Shown here: positions 54,958 to 62,775 of the stretch, piece after piece | Position numbering within the stretch: the first letter of the stretch is position 1 | How the letters are laid out: the number at the start of each line of letters is the position of its first letter | Assembly: GCA_013822735.1 (NCBI GenBank) | Contig: PNKZ01000001.1 | Coordinates: 124,001 to 188,000 of the forward strand | DNA from: Pirellula sp. | GTDB lineage: Bacteria; Planctomycetota; Planctomycetia; Pirellulales; PNKZ01 | DNA length: 64,000 nt | Direction of reading: 5' to 3' | The notes under the pieces: model-generated | Seen by the model: only the letters and a program-made list of their open reading frames with translations | Databases searched by the model: none | Told to the model about the DNA's origin: nothing | Made by a program: the position numbers and the translations under genes

Positions 54958-56280
54958 ATGATTAGCCCTTCCTCCGAACCACTTGCCGGAACGCGTGCCG
55001 CTCCGCGGGAAACCTCGGCGGCGTTGCGCGAACGGGTCAAGTCGCTGCAGCTCCCCCGCGGCAAGAAAGCGAATTCCGGCGCTTCTTGGGGACGCGGCAT
55101 CGCCGCGCTCCTCGTCGTCGCCATGCTTGCAGGCATCGCGTGGCAGAGCTTGGCCGGCTGGTTCGCGCCGAAAGTCGGCGCCAAACCGGAAGTCGCCGCT
55201 GCGCCCGCCGCAAGCAACTCTTCCAACGACGCCGCCCCGGGAAGTGCGAGTGCGGGGGGCGCCGCCGAGGGTGGCGCCGCTCCTTCGTCCGCAACGTCCG
55301 TCGACGCCGCCGCATCGGTCGCCTCTGCCGCGCCGCCAAAAATCGCCGCCGCCGACGGGAAGATCGTGCTCGAATCGCGCGGCTACCTGATCCCCGCGCA
55401 TCAGATTCTCGTCAGCCCCAAAGTGCAGGGGATGGTCACGAAACTCAATCTGGAAGAAGGGCGCCGCGTGCAGAAGGGAGAGATGCTCGCGGAGATCGAG
55501 AGCATCGAGTTCGAGCGCGACTACGAGAAGGCCCTGGCGATGTACGAACTCTCCAAAGCTCGTTTGCTCGAAATGGAAAACGGCAGCCGGCCGGAAGAAG
55601 TGTCGCAGGCCGAAGCGACGCTCGCGCAGGCCCAGGAAGAATTGCGCGACATCGAGCGCATTTGGCGCCGCAACACGGAGTTGCGGAAAACGAACTCCGT
55701 AACGGAGCAGGAATGGCAGAAGTCGGAAAGCCAACACTTGGCGACGCTGCAAAGAGTGGAACAACTGAAGTTCGCGTTGCAGTTGCTCCGCAAAGGTCCG
55801 CGCGAAGAACGGATCGTCGCGGCCCGAGCCGAGTCGCGGCAATACGAAGCCGACATGCTCAAGGCGCAGTGGCGCTTGAGCAATTGCAAGATCGTCGCCC
55901 CGATCACCGGCACCATTCTGAAGAAGAACGCCGAAGAAGGAAACATCGTCAACCCCATGGCGTTCAACGGCTCGTTCAGCCTCTGCGAGTTGGCGGACCT
56001 CTCCGATTTGGAAGTCGATCTGGCGATCCAAGAGCGCGACGTATCGAAGATTTTCGTCGGCCAGATGTGCCGCATCCGCTGCGAGGCGTACTCGAAGCGC
56101 GTCTACGAAGGATACGTCTCGCGGCTGATGCCGATCGCCGATCGCGCGAAAGGGGCGGTGCCGGTACGCGTGAAGGTGCGCGTCCCCGCCGAAGAAGAAG
56201 GGGTCTATCTCAAGCCGGAAATGGGGGCCAACGTCACGTTCTACGACGGCCTCGACCCAAAAGAAGCGGCGAAGAAGTAG
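54958..56280 (+). CDS. HlyD/RND-type periplasmic adaptor protein
   Basis: A 440-residue membrane-fusion protein. A cytoplasmic tail (1-47) is followed by one membrane helix (IAALLVVAMLAGIAWQSLAG) and an Ala/Ser-rich linker. The biotinyl-lipoyl half (ILVSPKVQGMVTKLNLEEGR) comes next, then a long coiled coil (~170-290, RLLEMENGSRPEEVSQAEAT and onward), the second lipoyl half (IVAPITGTILKKNAEEGNIV) and the beta-barrel. Such adaptors link an inner-membrane ABC or RND pump to the outer membrane. The pump genes are usually next door, but the next gene here is convergent and unrelated, so the adaptor looks isolated. Confidence 0.85.
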   Translation: MISPSSEPLAGTRAAPRETSAALRERVKSLQLPRGKKANSGASWGRGIAALLVVAMLAGIAWQSLAGWFAPKVGAKPEVAAAPAASNSSNDAAPGSASAGGAAEGGAAPSSATSVDAAASVASAAPPKIAAADGKIVLESRGYLIPAHQILVSPKVQGMVTKLNLEEGRRVQKGEMLAEIESIEFERDYEKALAMYELSKARLLEMENGSRPEEVSQAEATLAQAQEELRDIERIWRRNTELRKTNSVTEQEWQKSESQHLATLQRVEQLKFALQLLRKGPREERIVAARAESRQYEADMLKAQWRLSNCKIVAPITGTILKKNAEEGNIVNPMAFNGSFSLCELADLSDLEVDLAIQERDVSKIFVGQMCRIRCEAYSKRVYEGYVSRLMPIADRAKGAVPVRVKVRVPAEEEGVYLKPEMGANVTFYDGLDPKEAAKK

Positions 56281-56285
56281 AGCTT

Positions 56286-56462
56286 TGTCCCTTCTCCCAC
56301 TGGGAGAAGGTGGCCGTCAGGCCGGATGAGGGTGACGCTGCACGACGCTTGGAATCGCCTAGGGCACCCGCGCGGCGCGTCGACCGTCTCTGAGTCAAGC
56401 GTGATGCCGCGCGACCCTCACCCGCCGAGCTTCGGCTCGTCGACCTCTCCCGGTGGGAGAGG
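56286..56462. repeat. Inverted pair of CTCCCACTGGGAG-type repeats
   Basis: CCTTCTCCCACTGGGAGAAGG (56290-56310) with GATGAGGGTG after it, and in reverse orientation CCCTCACC (56415-56422) and CCTCTCCCGGTGGGAGAGG (56444-56462). Repeats of this type are common in many environmental bacteria. It lies between two convergent genes. Confidence 0.7.
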
Positions 56463-56476
56463 TAATCCGAACGCCG

Positions 56477-57778
56477 TTATTTTTTCGCCCCGCCGAGCGA
56501 ATAGAGTTTCGCATCTGTGCGGAAGTAGAGCTTGCCGTCGGCCGCGGCCGGCGTGCTGCTCGAGCCGGAATCGAGCTTCACGCGCCCCAACTCCGCAAAC
56601 TCCTCGGCCGCCGCAAGGACGATCATTTCCCCTTCGTCGGAAATGCAATACAGCTTCCCGCCGACGCAGATCGGCGAGCCTGCGAAGTTTCCCCCAAGTC
56701 GCTCCTGCCACACGATTTTGCCCGTATCGGCGCGGGCGCAGACCACGATGCCCGCGTCGGTCCAGAGGAAGAGTAGGCCGTGGTAGGCCAGCGCCGTCGG
56801 CATGTGGTTCACGTTGCGGTCGAGACGAAACACTTCCGCAGCGCCGCTTGCCGCAGACGAAACCGGCGTGCTTTTGTCGACCGCGTCGGGCCGTACCGCC
56901 ACGAGAAATTTCTTGCCGCCGACAAAGCCGCAATTGCCGTAGATCAAGCCGGCCGCGGTAAACGGCGAGCCGATCGAACGCTTCTCATCCCCTTCGACGT
57001 CGAACGCGTCTTGCTCCCAGAGCACGCGTCCCGTCGTCGGGTCGACGCTCGTGAAGCCGTGTAACCAGCTGGTGAAGATCAGTTGATTGCGGCCGTCGGG
57101 GCCCGTGAAGACGCAGGGCGTGGAGTAGGACGCCTTCACGCCCTTGCGCGGGATCTGCCAACGTTTGCGGCCGGTCGCGGCATCGACGCCGATCAGCCGG
57201 CTGTCGCCTTCCTGCACGTAGTTGATCGCCACGACGCCGTCGGTCACGATCGGCGAGATGCCGCAGCCGTGTCCGCTGCGATACGCCCCGAGCTCGCAGG
57301 TCCACAGTTGCTTGCCGGCGTGATCGTAGGCGATGAGTTGCGAGGCGGTGCGGCTTTGCCACACGGTGTACACGCGGTCGGCATCGACCGCCGGCGTGTT
57401 GGAAGCGAACGTGTTCTTGAGATGCTTTTTCTCGGCGACGAACGGCACCCCTTGCTTCCAAAGCAGCTTGCCGTCGCTTACGGCATAGCAAAGGAGATAG
57501 CGCTCGAGCTTGGCTTCATCGGCCGCGGTGACGAAGAGTCGATCCCCCCAAATCACCGGCGACGAGATGCCCGGGCCCGGCAGATCGACGCGCCAGTTGT
57601 AATCGGCGTCGGTCCACGTGACGGGGACCGTCGTCGCGCTGCTGACTCCGGAGCCGTTGGGGCCGCGAAAGCGATCCCATGCCGGCTCGGCCGCGCGGGA
57701 AACGTCGATACTGTGCACGGTGCAGGCCGACCACGCGGCGAACAGGGTGAGCAGGTATTTGTGAAGGGGAGAATGCAT
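56477..57778 (-). CDS. Secreted PQQ-like beta-propeller protein
   Basis: A 433-residue exported protein. A signal peptide ends about SRAA|EPAWD, followed by WDRFRGPNGSGVSSATTVP, the standard start of planctomycete outer-membrane propeller proteins. Repeats of the PQQ type continue throughout (GKLLWKQGVPF, GKQLWTCELG, GRKRWQIPRKG, GKIVWQERLGGNFAGSPI), about seven blades. The protein has no visible PQQ-enzyme catalytic residues or heme site and may bind rather than oxidise. The ATG at 57778 (MHSPLHKYLL) places the signal peptide at the start. It stands alone. Confidence 0.85.
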   Translation of the reverse strand: MHSPLHKYLLTLFAAWSACTVHSIDVSRAAEPAWDRFRGPNGSGVSSATTVPVTWTDADYNWRVDLPGPGISSPVIWGDRLFVTAADEAKLERYLLCYAVSDGKLLWKQGVPFVAEKKHLKNTFASNTPAVDADRVYTVWQSRTASQLIAYDHAGKQLWTCELGAYRSGHGCGISPIVTDGVVAINYVQEGDSRLIGVDAATGRKRWQIPRKGVKASYSTPCVFTGPDGRNQLIFTSWLHGFTSVDPTTGRVLWEQDAFDVEGDEKRSIGSPFTAAGLIYGNCGFVGGKKFLVAVRPDAVDKSTPVSSAASGAAEVFRLDRNVNHMPTALAYHGLLFLWTDAGIVVCARADTGKIVWQERLGGNFAGSPICVGGKLYCISDEGEMIVLAAAEEFAELGRVKLDSGSSSTPAAADGKLYFRTDAKLYSLGGAKK

Positions 57779-58485
57779 ACGTCGAGCCTCAAACGAGGAG
57801 CACAAATTCGGAGCGAGTTGCGCGAGCAGGAGTCGCTACCGTTACGACGCGCCGCCACGCGAAAAGATTTGCCTAAAGTCGGCTAACTAGAGAGACGCCG
57901 AGGCACGGAGAAGAGGATCACGTGGGTCTGGCCCCTCTCAAGACTCCGGTCGCTCACGCTCCCGGCTCGTCGGTCTTTTCATTCCCCTCATCCCCTCTGC
58001 ATCCCCTTATCTCCCTTGCTGAGAAAATCGCAGCCGGCCAAAAATCGCGTGGAAATTGGGCCGGCGGTTTTGGGAGAATTCGGCGTGATGTTCTGTTCCG
58101 AACACATGGGCTGGGTGGTGTTATGGCGCTGCGAAATCGACGTAAGTGGTGCGCACTAAAGCGGCGATCCGCGCACAATTGGGGGGCGGTTGTGCGCGTC
58201 GGCGCGCTTGGAAACAAGGGAGCGCACTACGGGTCCGGCACAGTGCGCAGAGGACGGATCACGGTTCGGGGACTTACGTCGATTTGCGGCGCGGCGTCCG
58301 ACGCGAATTGCCGCGTGCGACGCAGTTCCGCAATCACCGAGCCTTGCGAAGTGCGCAAGCTCGCGCACGGCTGTGTATTTCGCGAAATTCGGACCGGGCG
58401 CAGCGCGCAGCCAATGCGCAACACCGCGCACGTAAATGCCGCTCATTGCGTGCGGCGCGCAGCAAATTGCAGTCGACGGCGTAAC
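57779..58485. other. Gene-free region with nested palindromes and many TGCGCA-like sites
   Basis: 707 bases between the propeller gene and the DUF4105 gene. An element (58134-58285) related to the one at 5745 occupies the middle. The following 200 bases keep the same habit, with GCGCAC, GTGCGC or GCGCGC about every 20 bases. No gene is convincing. Confidence 0.65.
58134..58285. repeat. Nested palindromic element (ACTTACGTCGA / TGCGCA type), copy 2
   Basis: Outer perfect 14-bp inverted repeat AAATCGACGTAAGT (58134-58147) with ACTTACGTCGATTT (58272-58285). Inside are TGCGCACT (58150-58157) with AGTGCGCA (58242-58249), and GCGCACAA (58171-58178) with TTGTGCGC (58190-58197). The plan matches 5745-5877, but the outer arms point the other way. 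Confidence 0.8.
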
Positions 58486-59343
58486 TTACCGACGACGGAT
58501 CGCTTGCGAAAAGTCCGGCGCTTCTCGGGCCTTGTAGGCCGTTTCGGTGATGCGGGCCGCGGCGCGGGTTTCGTCGAACGTGAGATCGGTCTTCAGCAGG
58601 CCGAGATCGTAGGCCAAGCGATCGGAGTAGCCCGGCAACAAGACGCGGTAGTCGTACGGCACGCGGCCCGGCGTGATTTGATTCACGTGGGCCACGATGT
58701 TCGTCGTGCAGTTGTTCGTCAGCGTATTGTAGAACTCCGGCTGCTTCTTCAGCTTGTTGACGCGCTCCATCACATGGTCGAACATTTGCCGGACCTGCGT
58801 CGAGCGGGCCCGCGTCGGATAAAGGTAGACGTCGTTCAAGCGATAGTTGGTGCGCAGGCCGATCAGGTCGCGTTCGTCGCCAAGTACGTACATGATCTCG
58901 TATTGGTTGGCGGCCGCGAGGGCGGGGTTGTAGGTCTCCCCTTTTTCTTTGCGAATCTCGACGCTCACGCCGAGATACTCCTCGCCGTCGAAGCCGAAGC
59001 TCAACATGGTGTGCGCCAATTCCGGCGTGCCGGGAAACGGCACGCGCAGAAAATCGACGGTCTTCAGCTTCGTGAGATCGTACTTCCGATCGTAGTAGTG
59101 CACCGTGTAATCGTCCGACGTACGGTAGTCGCACGAGCGAACGTTGTGCACAGTGACGTGGTGGCCGTCTTTCTCGTATTCCGCATAGGCGAGCTCGGCC
59201 TGATCGGGCGACCAATCGCGGTTGTTCGAGGGACGCAGCTTCGAGCAGCCGACGCTCGCGAGCAGAAGCAACAACACGATCCTTGCGAGCAGTCGACTTA
59301 CGTCGGCCGATGCTGCGTCGCCAAGGAAAGGAATGTTACGCAT
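58486..59343 (-). CDS. DUF4105 (Lnb N-terminal-like) lipoprotein
   Basis: A 285-residue lipoprotein. The signal has a lipobox LLLLASVGC (Cys33). The mature part matches DUF4105: FLRVPFPGTPELAHTMLSFG, GVSVEIRKEKGETYNPAL, ANQYEIMYVLGDERDLIGLR and PEFYNTLTNNCTTNIVAHVN. The conserved Cys in NNCTTNI and the histidine near HTMLSF recall papain-like (NlpC-type) proteins, and DUF4105 has been compared with that fold, but activity is unproven. It likely acts in the periplasm or outer membrane. Its N-terminal codons contain CGACTTACGTCGG (59294-59306), close to the repeat motif at 58272. Confidence 0.85.
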   Translation of the reverse strand: MRNIPFLGDAASADVSRLLARIVLLLLLASVGCSKLRPSNNRDWSPDQAELAYAEYEKDGHHVTVHNVRSCDYRTSDDYTVHYYDRKYDLTKLKTVDFLRVPFPGTPELAHTMLSFGFDGEEYLGVSVEIRKEKGETYNPALAAANQYEIMYVLGDERDLIGLRTNYRLNDVYLYPTRARSTQVRQMFDHVMERVNKLKKQPEFYNTLTNNCTTNIVAHVNQITPGRVPYDYRVLLPGYSDRLAYDLGLLKTDLTFDETRAAARITETAYKAREAPDFSQAIRRR

Positions 59344-59518
59344 AGATATATTGAGGACGGAACGAATACCCGCTCGCTTGGCGCAAAAGTCGGTCGCTGT
59401 TTGGTCCTATCCACCTGAAACGACGGCGTTAGACTGAGGTAAGTACCCCGACCGGCCGGCGACGGCAAGATCGATCCTTCTAGGGCGTGCCGGCGTTAAC
59501 CTGCCGGCAATTGTTGCA

Positions 59519-62128
59519 ATGGCTACCGCGACCGAACATTCGACGACTTCCGCAACCACCGCCCGCTGCGAGCTTTTGGCTCCGGCAGGCGATTGGGACG
59601 CGCTGCGCGCCGCCGCCGCCAACGGAGCCGACGCCGTGTATTTCGGCCTCGCCGACTTCAATGCCCGGCATCGGGCCCACAATTTCACGACCGAAGAACT
59701 GCCTGAGGTGATCGACTACTTGCACCGGCACAACGTCCGGGGCTACGTCACGCTCAACACGCTGATCTTCAGCGACGAGCTGCCGGAGATCGCCAAGCTG
59801 GTCGCCGCGATCGCCGAGGCGGGGACCGATGCGGTGATCGTGCAGGACCTCGGCCTCGCACGGTTGATCCGTCGTCTGGCGCCGGGCTTGCCGATTCATG
59901 GGTCGACGCAGATGACCCTCACCGAACCGCGCGGCATCGAGTACGTGCGCGGGCTCGGCATCGAACGGGTGATCGCCGCGCGCGAGTTGTCGATTGAGGA
60001 ACTGAAGAAGATTCGCGCGGCGACCGATATGCCGGTCGAAGTGTTCGTGCACGGCGCACTTTGCGTGGCGTACAGCGGGCAATGCCTGACGAGCGAAGCG
60101 CTCGGCGGGCGCAGCGCCAACCGCGGCCAATGCGCGCAGGCCTGTCGTTTGCCGTACGAACTGGTCGTCGACGGCGAGACGCGCGACCTTGGCGAAGTGG
60201 CGTATCTGTTGAGCCCTCAAGACTTGGCGGCGTACGACTTGGTCGGCGACTTGGTCACGGCGGGCATTTGCAGCTTGAAGATCGAAGGACGTTTGAAGAG
60301 TGCGCACTACGTGGCCGCGACGACGCAGACCTATCGCGCAGCCTTGGATGCGGCGCTGGCCGGCAATGCGTTTGAACTGGAGCGTCAGCAGGCGCTCGAC
60401 CTGCAACAAAGCTTCTCGCGCGGCTTCTCGCCCGGTTTCCTCGCGGGGAACAATCATCAACGGCTCGTGCCGGGCCGGTTTCCCAAGGCGCGCGGCGTGC
60501 GCGTCGGCACGGTGATGCAAACGACCGGCCGGGGCGTGGTCGTGCGACTCGATGCGGAACACGAGCCGTCGATCGTGAAGCCGGGCGACGGCATCGTGTT
60601 CGACGAAGGGCATCCCGATCAAGACGAGCAGGGGGGCCGGATTTATGAGGTTCGCAGAGAAGTTCAAGGTTCGGGGTTCGGGGTTCAGGGTTCTGACACC
60701 GTGCCGAGGTCTACTGCGAACCCTGAACCTCGAACCCTGAACGCTGAACACGAGCTCGTCGAACTCGTGTTCGCCGAAGGGGCGTTGAACCTTGCCGCGC
60801 TGTCGCCGGGCGCGCTGGTGTGGCGGACCGACGATCCCGCGATGCGCCGCCGGATGGAGCAGTCGTTCAATCGCGAAGGGGTGGCCCGACGGGTGCCGCT
60901 GGCGTTTCATGCGTCGGGCGTTATCGGCGGGGCTCTCATGCTCGCAGTGCGTGACGATGCCGGCCGCTCGGCTTCGGCCGTGTGGGAAGGACCGCTGCAA
61001 CGGGCGATGAAGCATCCGCTGAGCGTCGAGAGCTTGCGCGAACAATGCGGCCGGCTCGGCGATACGCCGTACGCCTTGGGAAACGTTTCGCTCGACGCGC
61101 CGGAGCCGATCATGGTTCCCAAGAGCGTGCTCAACGATCTGCGCCGCCGCGCGGTCGAAGCGATCTCCCAGCGCACGCTTGCCGACGGTCGACGCCGTGC
61201 AGTGAACCCGACGGCGCTCGAAGAAATGCGGGCCGAAGTCGCCGTAAGCAAATCGACGGAACAAGCTGCGCCGTCGCTCTATGTGTTGGCCCGCAGCTTG
61301 GAGCAACTCGACGCCGTGCTCGCTTGGCGGCCGGAAGCGCCGCTGGCCCGACCCGCGATGGTCTATTGCGATTTTGAAGACGTTCGCCGCTACCGTGAGG
61401 CGGTCGAAAAGGCGCGAGCCGCCGGGGTGCCGATCGGCTTGGCGACGTTGCGAATCATCAAGCCGGGCGAGGAAGGGCTGTTGCGGCAGATCGCTAAGTG
61501 TGATGCCGATGCCGTGCTCGTCCGCAATCTCGCTGCGCTGACGTTCTTCCGCGAGCACGCGCCGCAGATGCGACGCATCGGTGACTTTTCACTCAACATC
61601 ACCAACGAACTTTCGGCCGCGCTCTATCTCGGCGAAGGGCTCGAGCGCGTGGTGCCGGGCTACGATATGAATTGGGAGCAGCTTCGCGCGATGCTCGGCC
61701 GGTGCGACGTGGGGCGATTGGAAACGGTCGTGCACCAGCACATGCCGATGTTTCACATGGAGCACTGCGTCTTCTGCCACACGCTTTCGACCGGCACCGA
61801 CGCCACGAACTGCGGCCGACCGTGCGACACGCATCGCGTGCAATTGCGCGATCGGGTCGGGTCGGAGTTTCCGTTGCTGGCCGATACCGGATGCCGCAAC
61901 ACCGTATTTAACAGCGTGCCGCAATCGGCTGCCGAATACCTACCGCGGATGCGCGAGGCCGGCCTGCGACACTTCCGCGTCGAACTGTTGACGGAGAAGT
62001 CGGAACAAGTCGCCCCGGTGCTCGAGCACTATGCGCGCGTGCTCGCCGGCCTGGAACCGGGCCGCGCGGCGTGGCGCGGCTTGCAGATTTTGAATCAACT
62101 CGGCGTGACGCGAGGGACGTTGGAGTAG
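59519..62128 (+). CDS. U32 family peptidase / DUF3656 protein with in-frame palindromic insertion
   Basis: An 869-residue protein. The N-terminal U32 domain starts CELLAPAGDWDALRAAAANG and has VFVHGALCVAYSGQCLTSEA, with the family signature cysteines continuing in NRGQCAQACRLPY. DUF3656 lies in the middle and a second U32-like domain at the C-terminus (VLVRNLAALTFFREH, EHCVFCHTLSTGTDATNCGR with four cysteines). Relatives act as tRNA or rRNA hydroxylases or peptidases (RlhA/TrhP type); which applies here is not clear. Residues ~382-411 (REVQGSGFGVQGS, PEPRTLNAEHE) are encoded by a palindrome (60662-60749) and look like an insertion that keeps the frame. The TAG stop lies in a repeat. Confidence 0.87.
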   Translation: MATATEHSTTSATTARCELLAPAGDWDALRAAAANGADAVYFGLADFNARHRAHNFTTEELPEVIDYLHRHNVRGYVTLNTLIFSDELPEIAKLVAAIAEAGTDAVIVQDLGLARLIRRLAPGLPIHGSTQMTLTEPRGIEYVRGLGIERVIAARELSIEELKKIRAATDMPVEVFVHGALCVAYSGQCLTSEALGGRSANRGQCAQACRLPYELVVDGETRDLGEVAYLLSPQDLAAYDLVGDLVTAGICSLKIEGRLKSAHYVAATTQTYRAALDAALAGNAFELERQQALDLQQSFSRGFSPGFLAGNNHQRLVPGRFPKARGVRVGTVMQTTGRGVVVRLDAEHEPSIVKPGDGIVFDEGHPDQDEQGGRIYEVRREVQGSGFGVQGSDTVPRSTANPEPRTLNAEHELVELVFAEGALNLAALSPGALVWRTDDPAMRRRMEQSFNREGVARRVPLAFHASGVIGGALMLAVRDDAGRSASAVWEGPLQRAMKHPLSVESLREQCGRLGDTPYALGNVSLDAPEPIMVPKSVLNDLRRRAVEAISQRTLADGRRRAVNPTALEEMRAEVAVSKSTEQAAPSLYVLARSLEQLDAVLAWRPEAPLARPAMVYCDFEDVRRYREAVEKARAAGVPIGLATLRIIKPGEEGLLRQIAKCDADAVLVRNLAALTFFREHAPQMRRIGDFSLNITNELSAALYLGEGLERVVPGYDMNWEQLRAMLGRCDVGRLETVVHQHMPMFHMEHCVFCHTLSTGTDATNCGRPCDTHRVQLRDRVGSEFPLLADTGCRNTVFNSVPQSAAEYLPRMREAGLRHFRVELLTEKSEQVAPVLEHYARVLAGLEPGRAAWRGLQILNQLGVTRGTLE
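60662..60749. repeat. GTTCAGGGTTC palindrome inserted within the U32 peptidase gene
   Basis: The left arm (60662-60693) and right arm (60718-60749) are ~32-bp reverse complements with about four mismatches, made of GTTC(A/G)GGGTTC units, around a 24-base centre. The element adds ~29 codons without a stop and restores the frame. Confidence 0.85.
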
Positions 62129-62208
62129 GGTGGGTCGAGCGCAGCGAGGCCCACGCGGACATGAACGTTTCCATCTGCGTGGGCCTCGCGATGCTCGACC
62201 CACCCTAC
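62125..62208. repeat. GTAGGGTGGGTCGAGC palindrome between U32 peptidase and glnB
   Basis: Perfect 16-bp outer arms (62125-62140 and 62193-62208) and perfect 12-bp inner arms CGAGGCCCACGC (62145-62156) with GCGTGGGCCTCG (62177-62188). The U32 peptidase stop TAG is within the first arm. It sits between convergent genes and ends next to the stop of glnB. Confidence 0.85.
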
Positions 62209-62211
62209 GCT

Positions 62212-62775
<564 letters not shown>

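Noticed and set aside
57922-59418. 498-codon plus-strand open frame across the gap and the DUF4105 gene
   Set aside because: Half of it is antisense to DUF4105 and the rest covers the palindromic element; no conserved segment.
59480-61558. 692-codon minus-strand open frame opposite the U32 peptidase
   Set aside because: Shadow of a clearly conserved gene; His/Arg-rich without domains.
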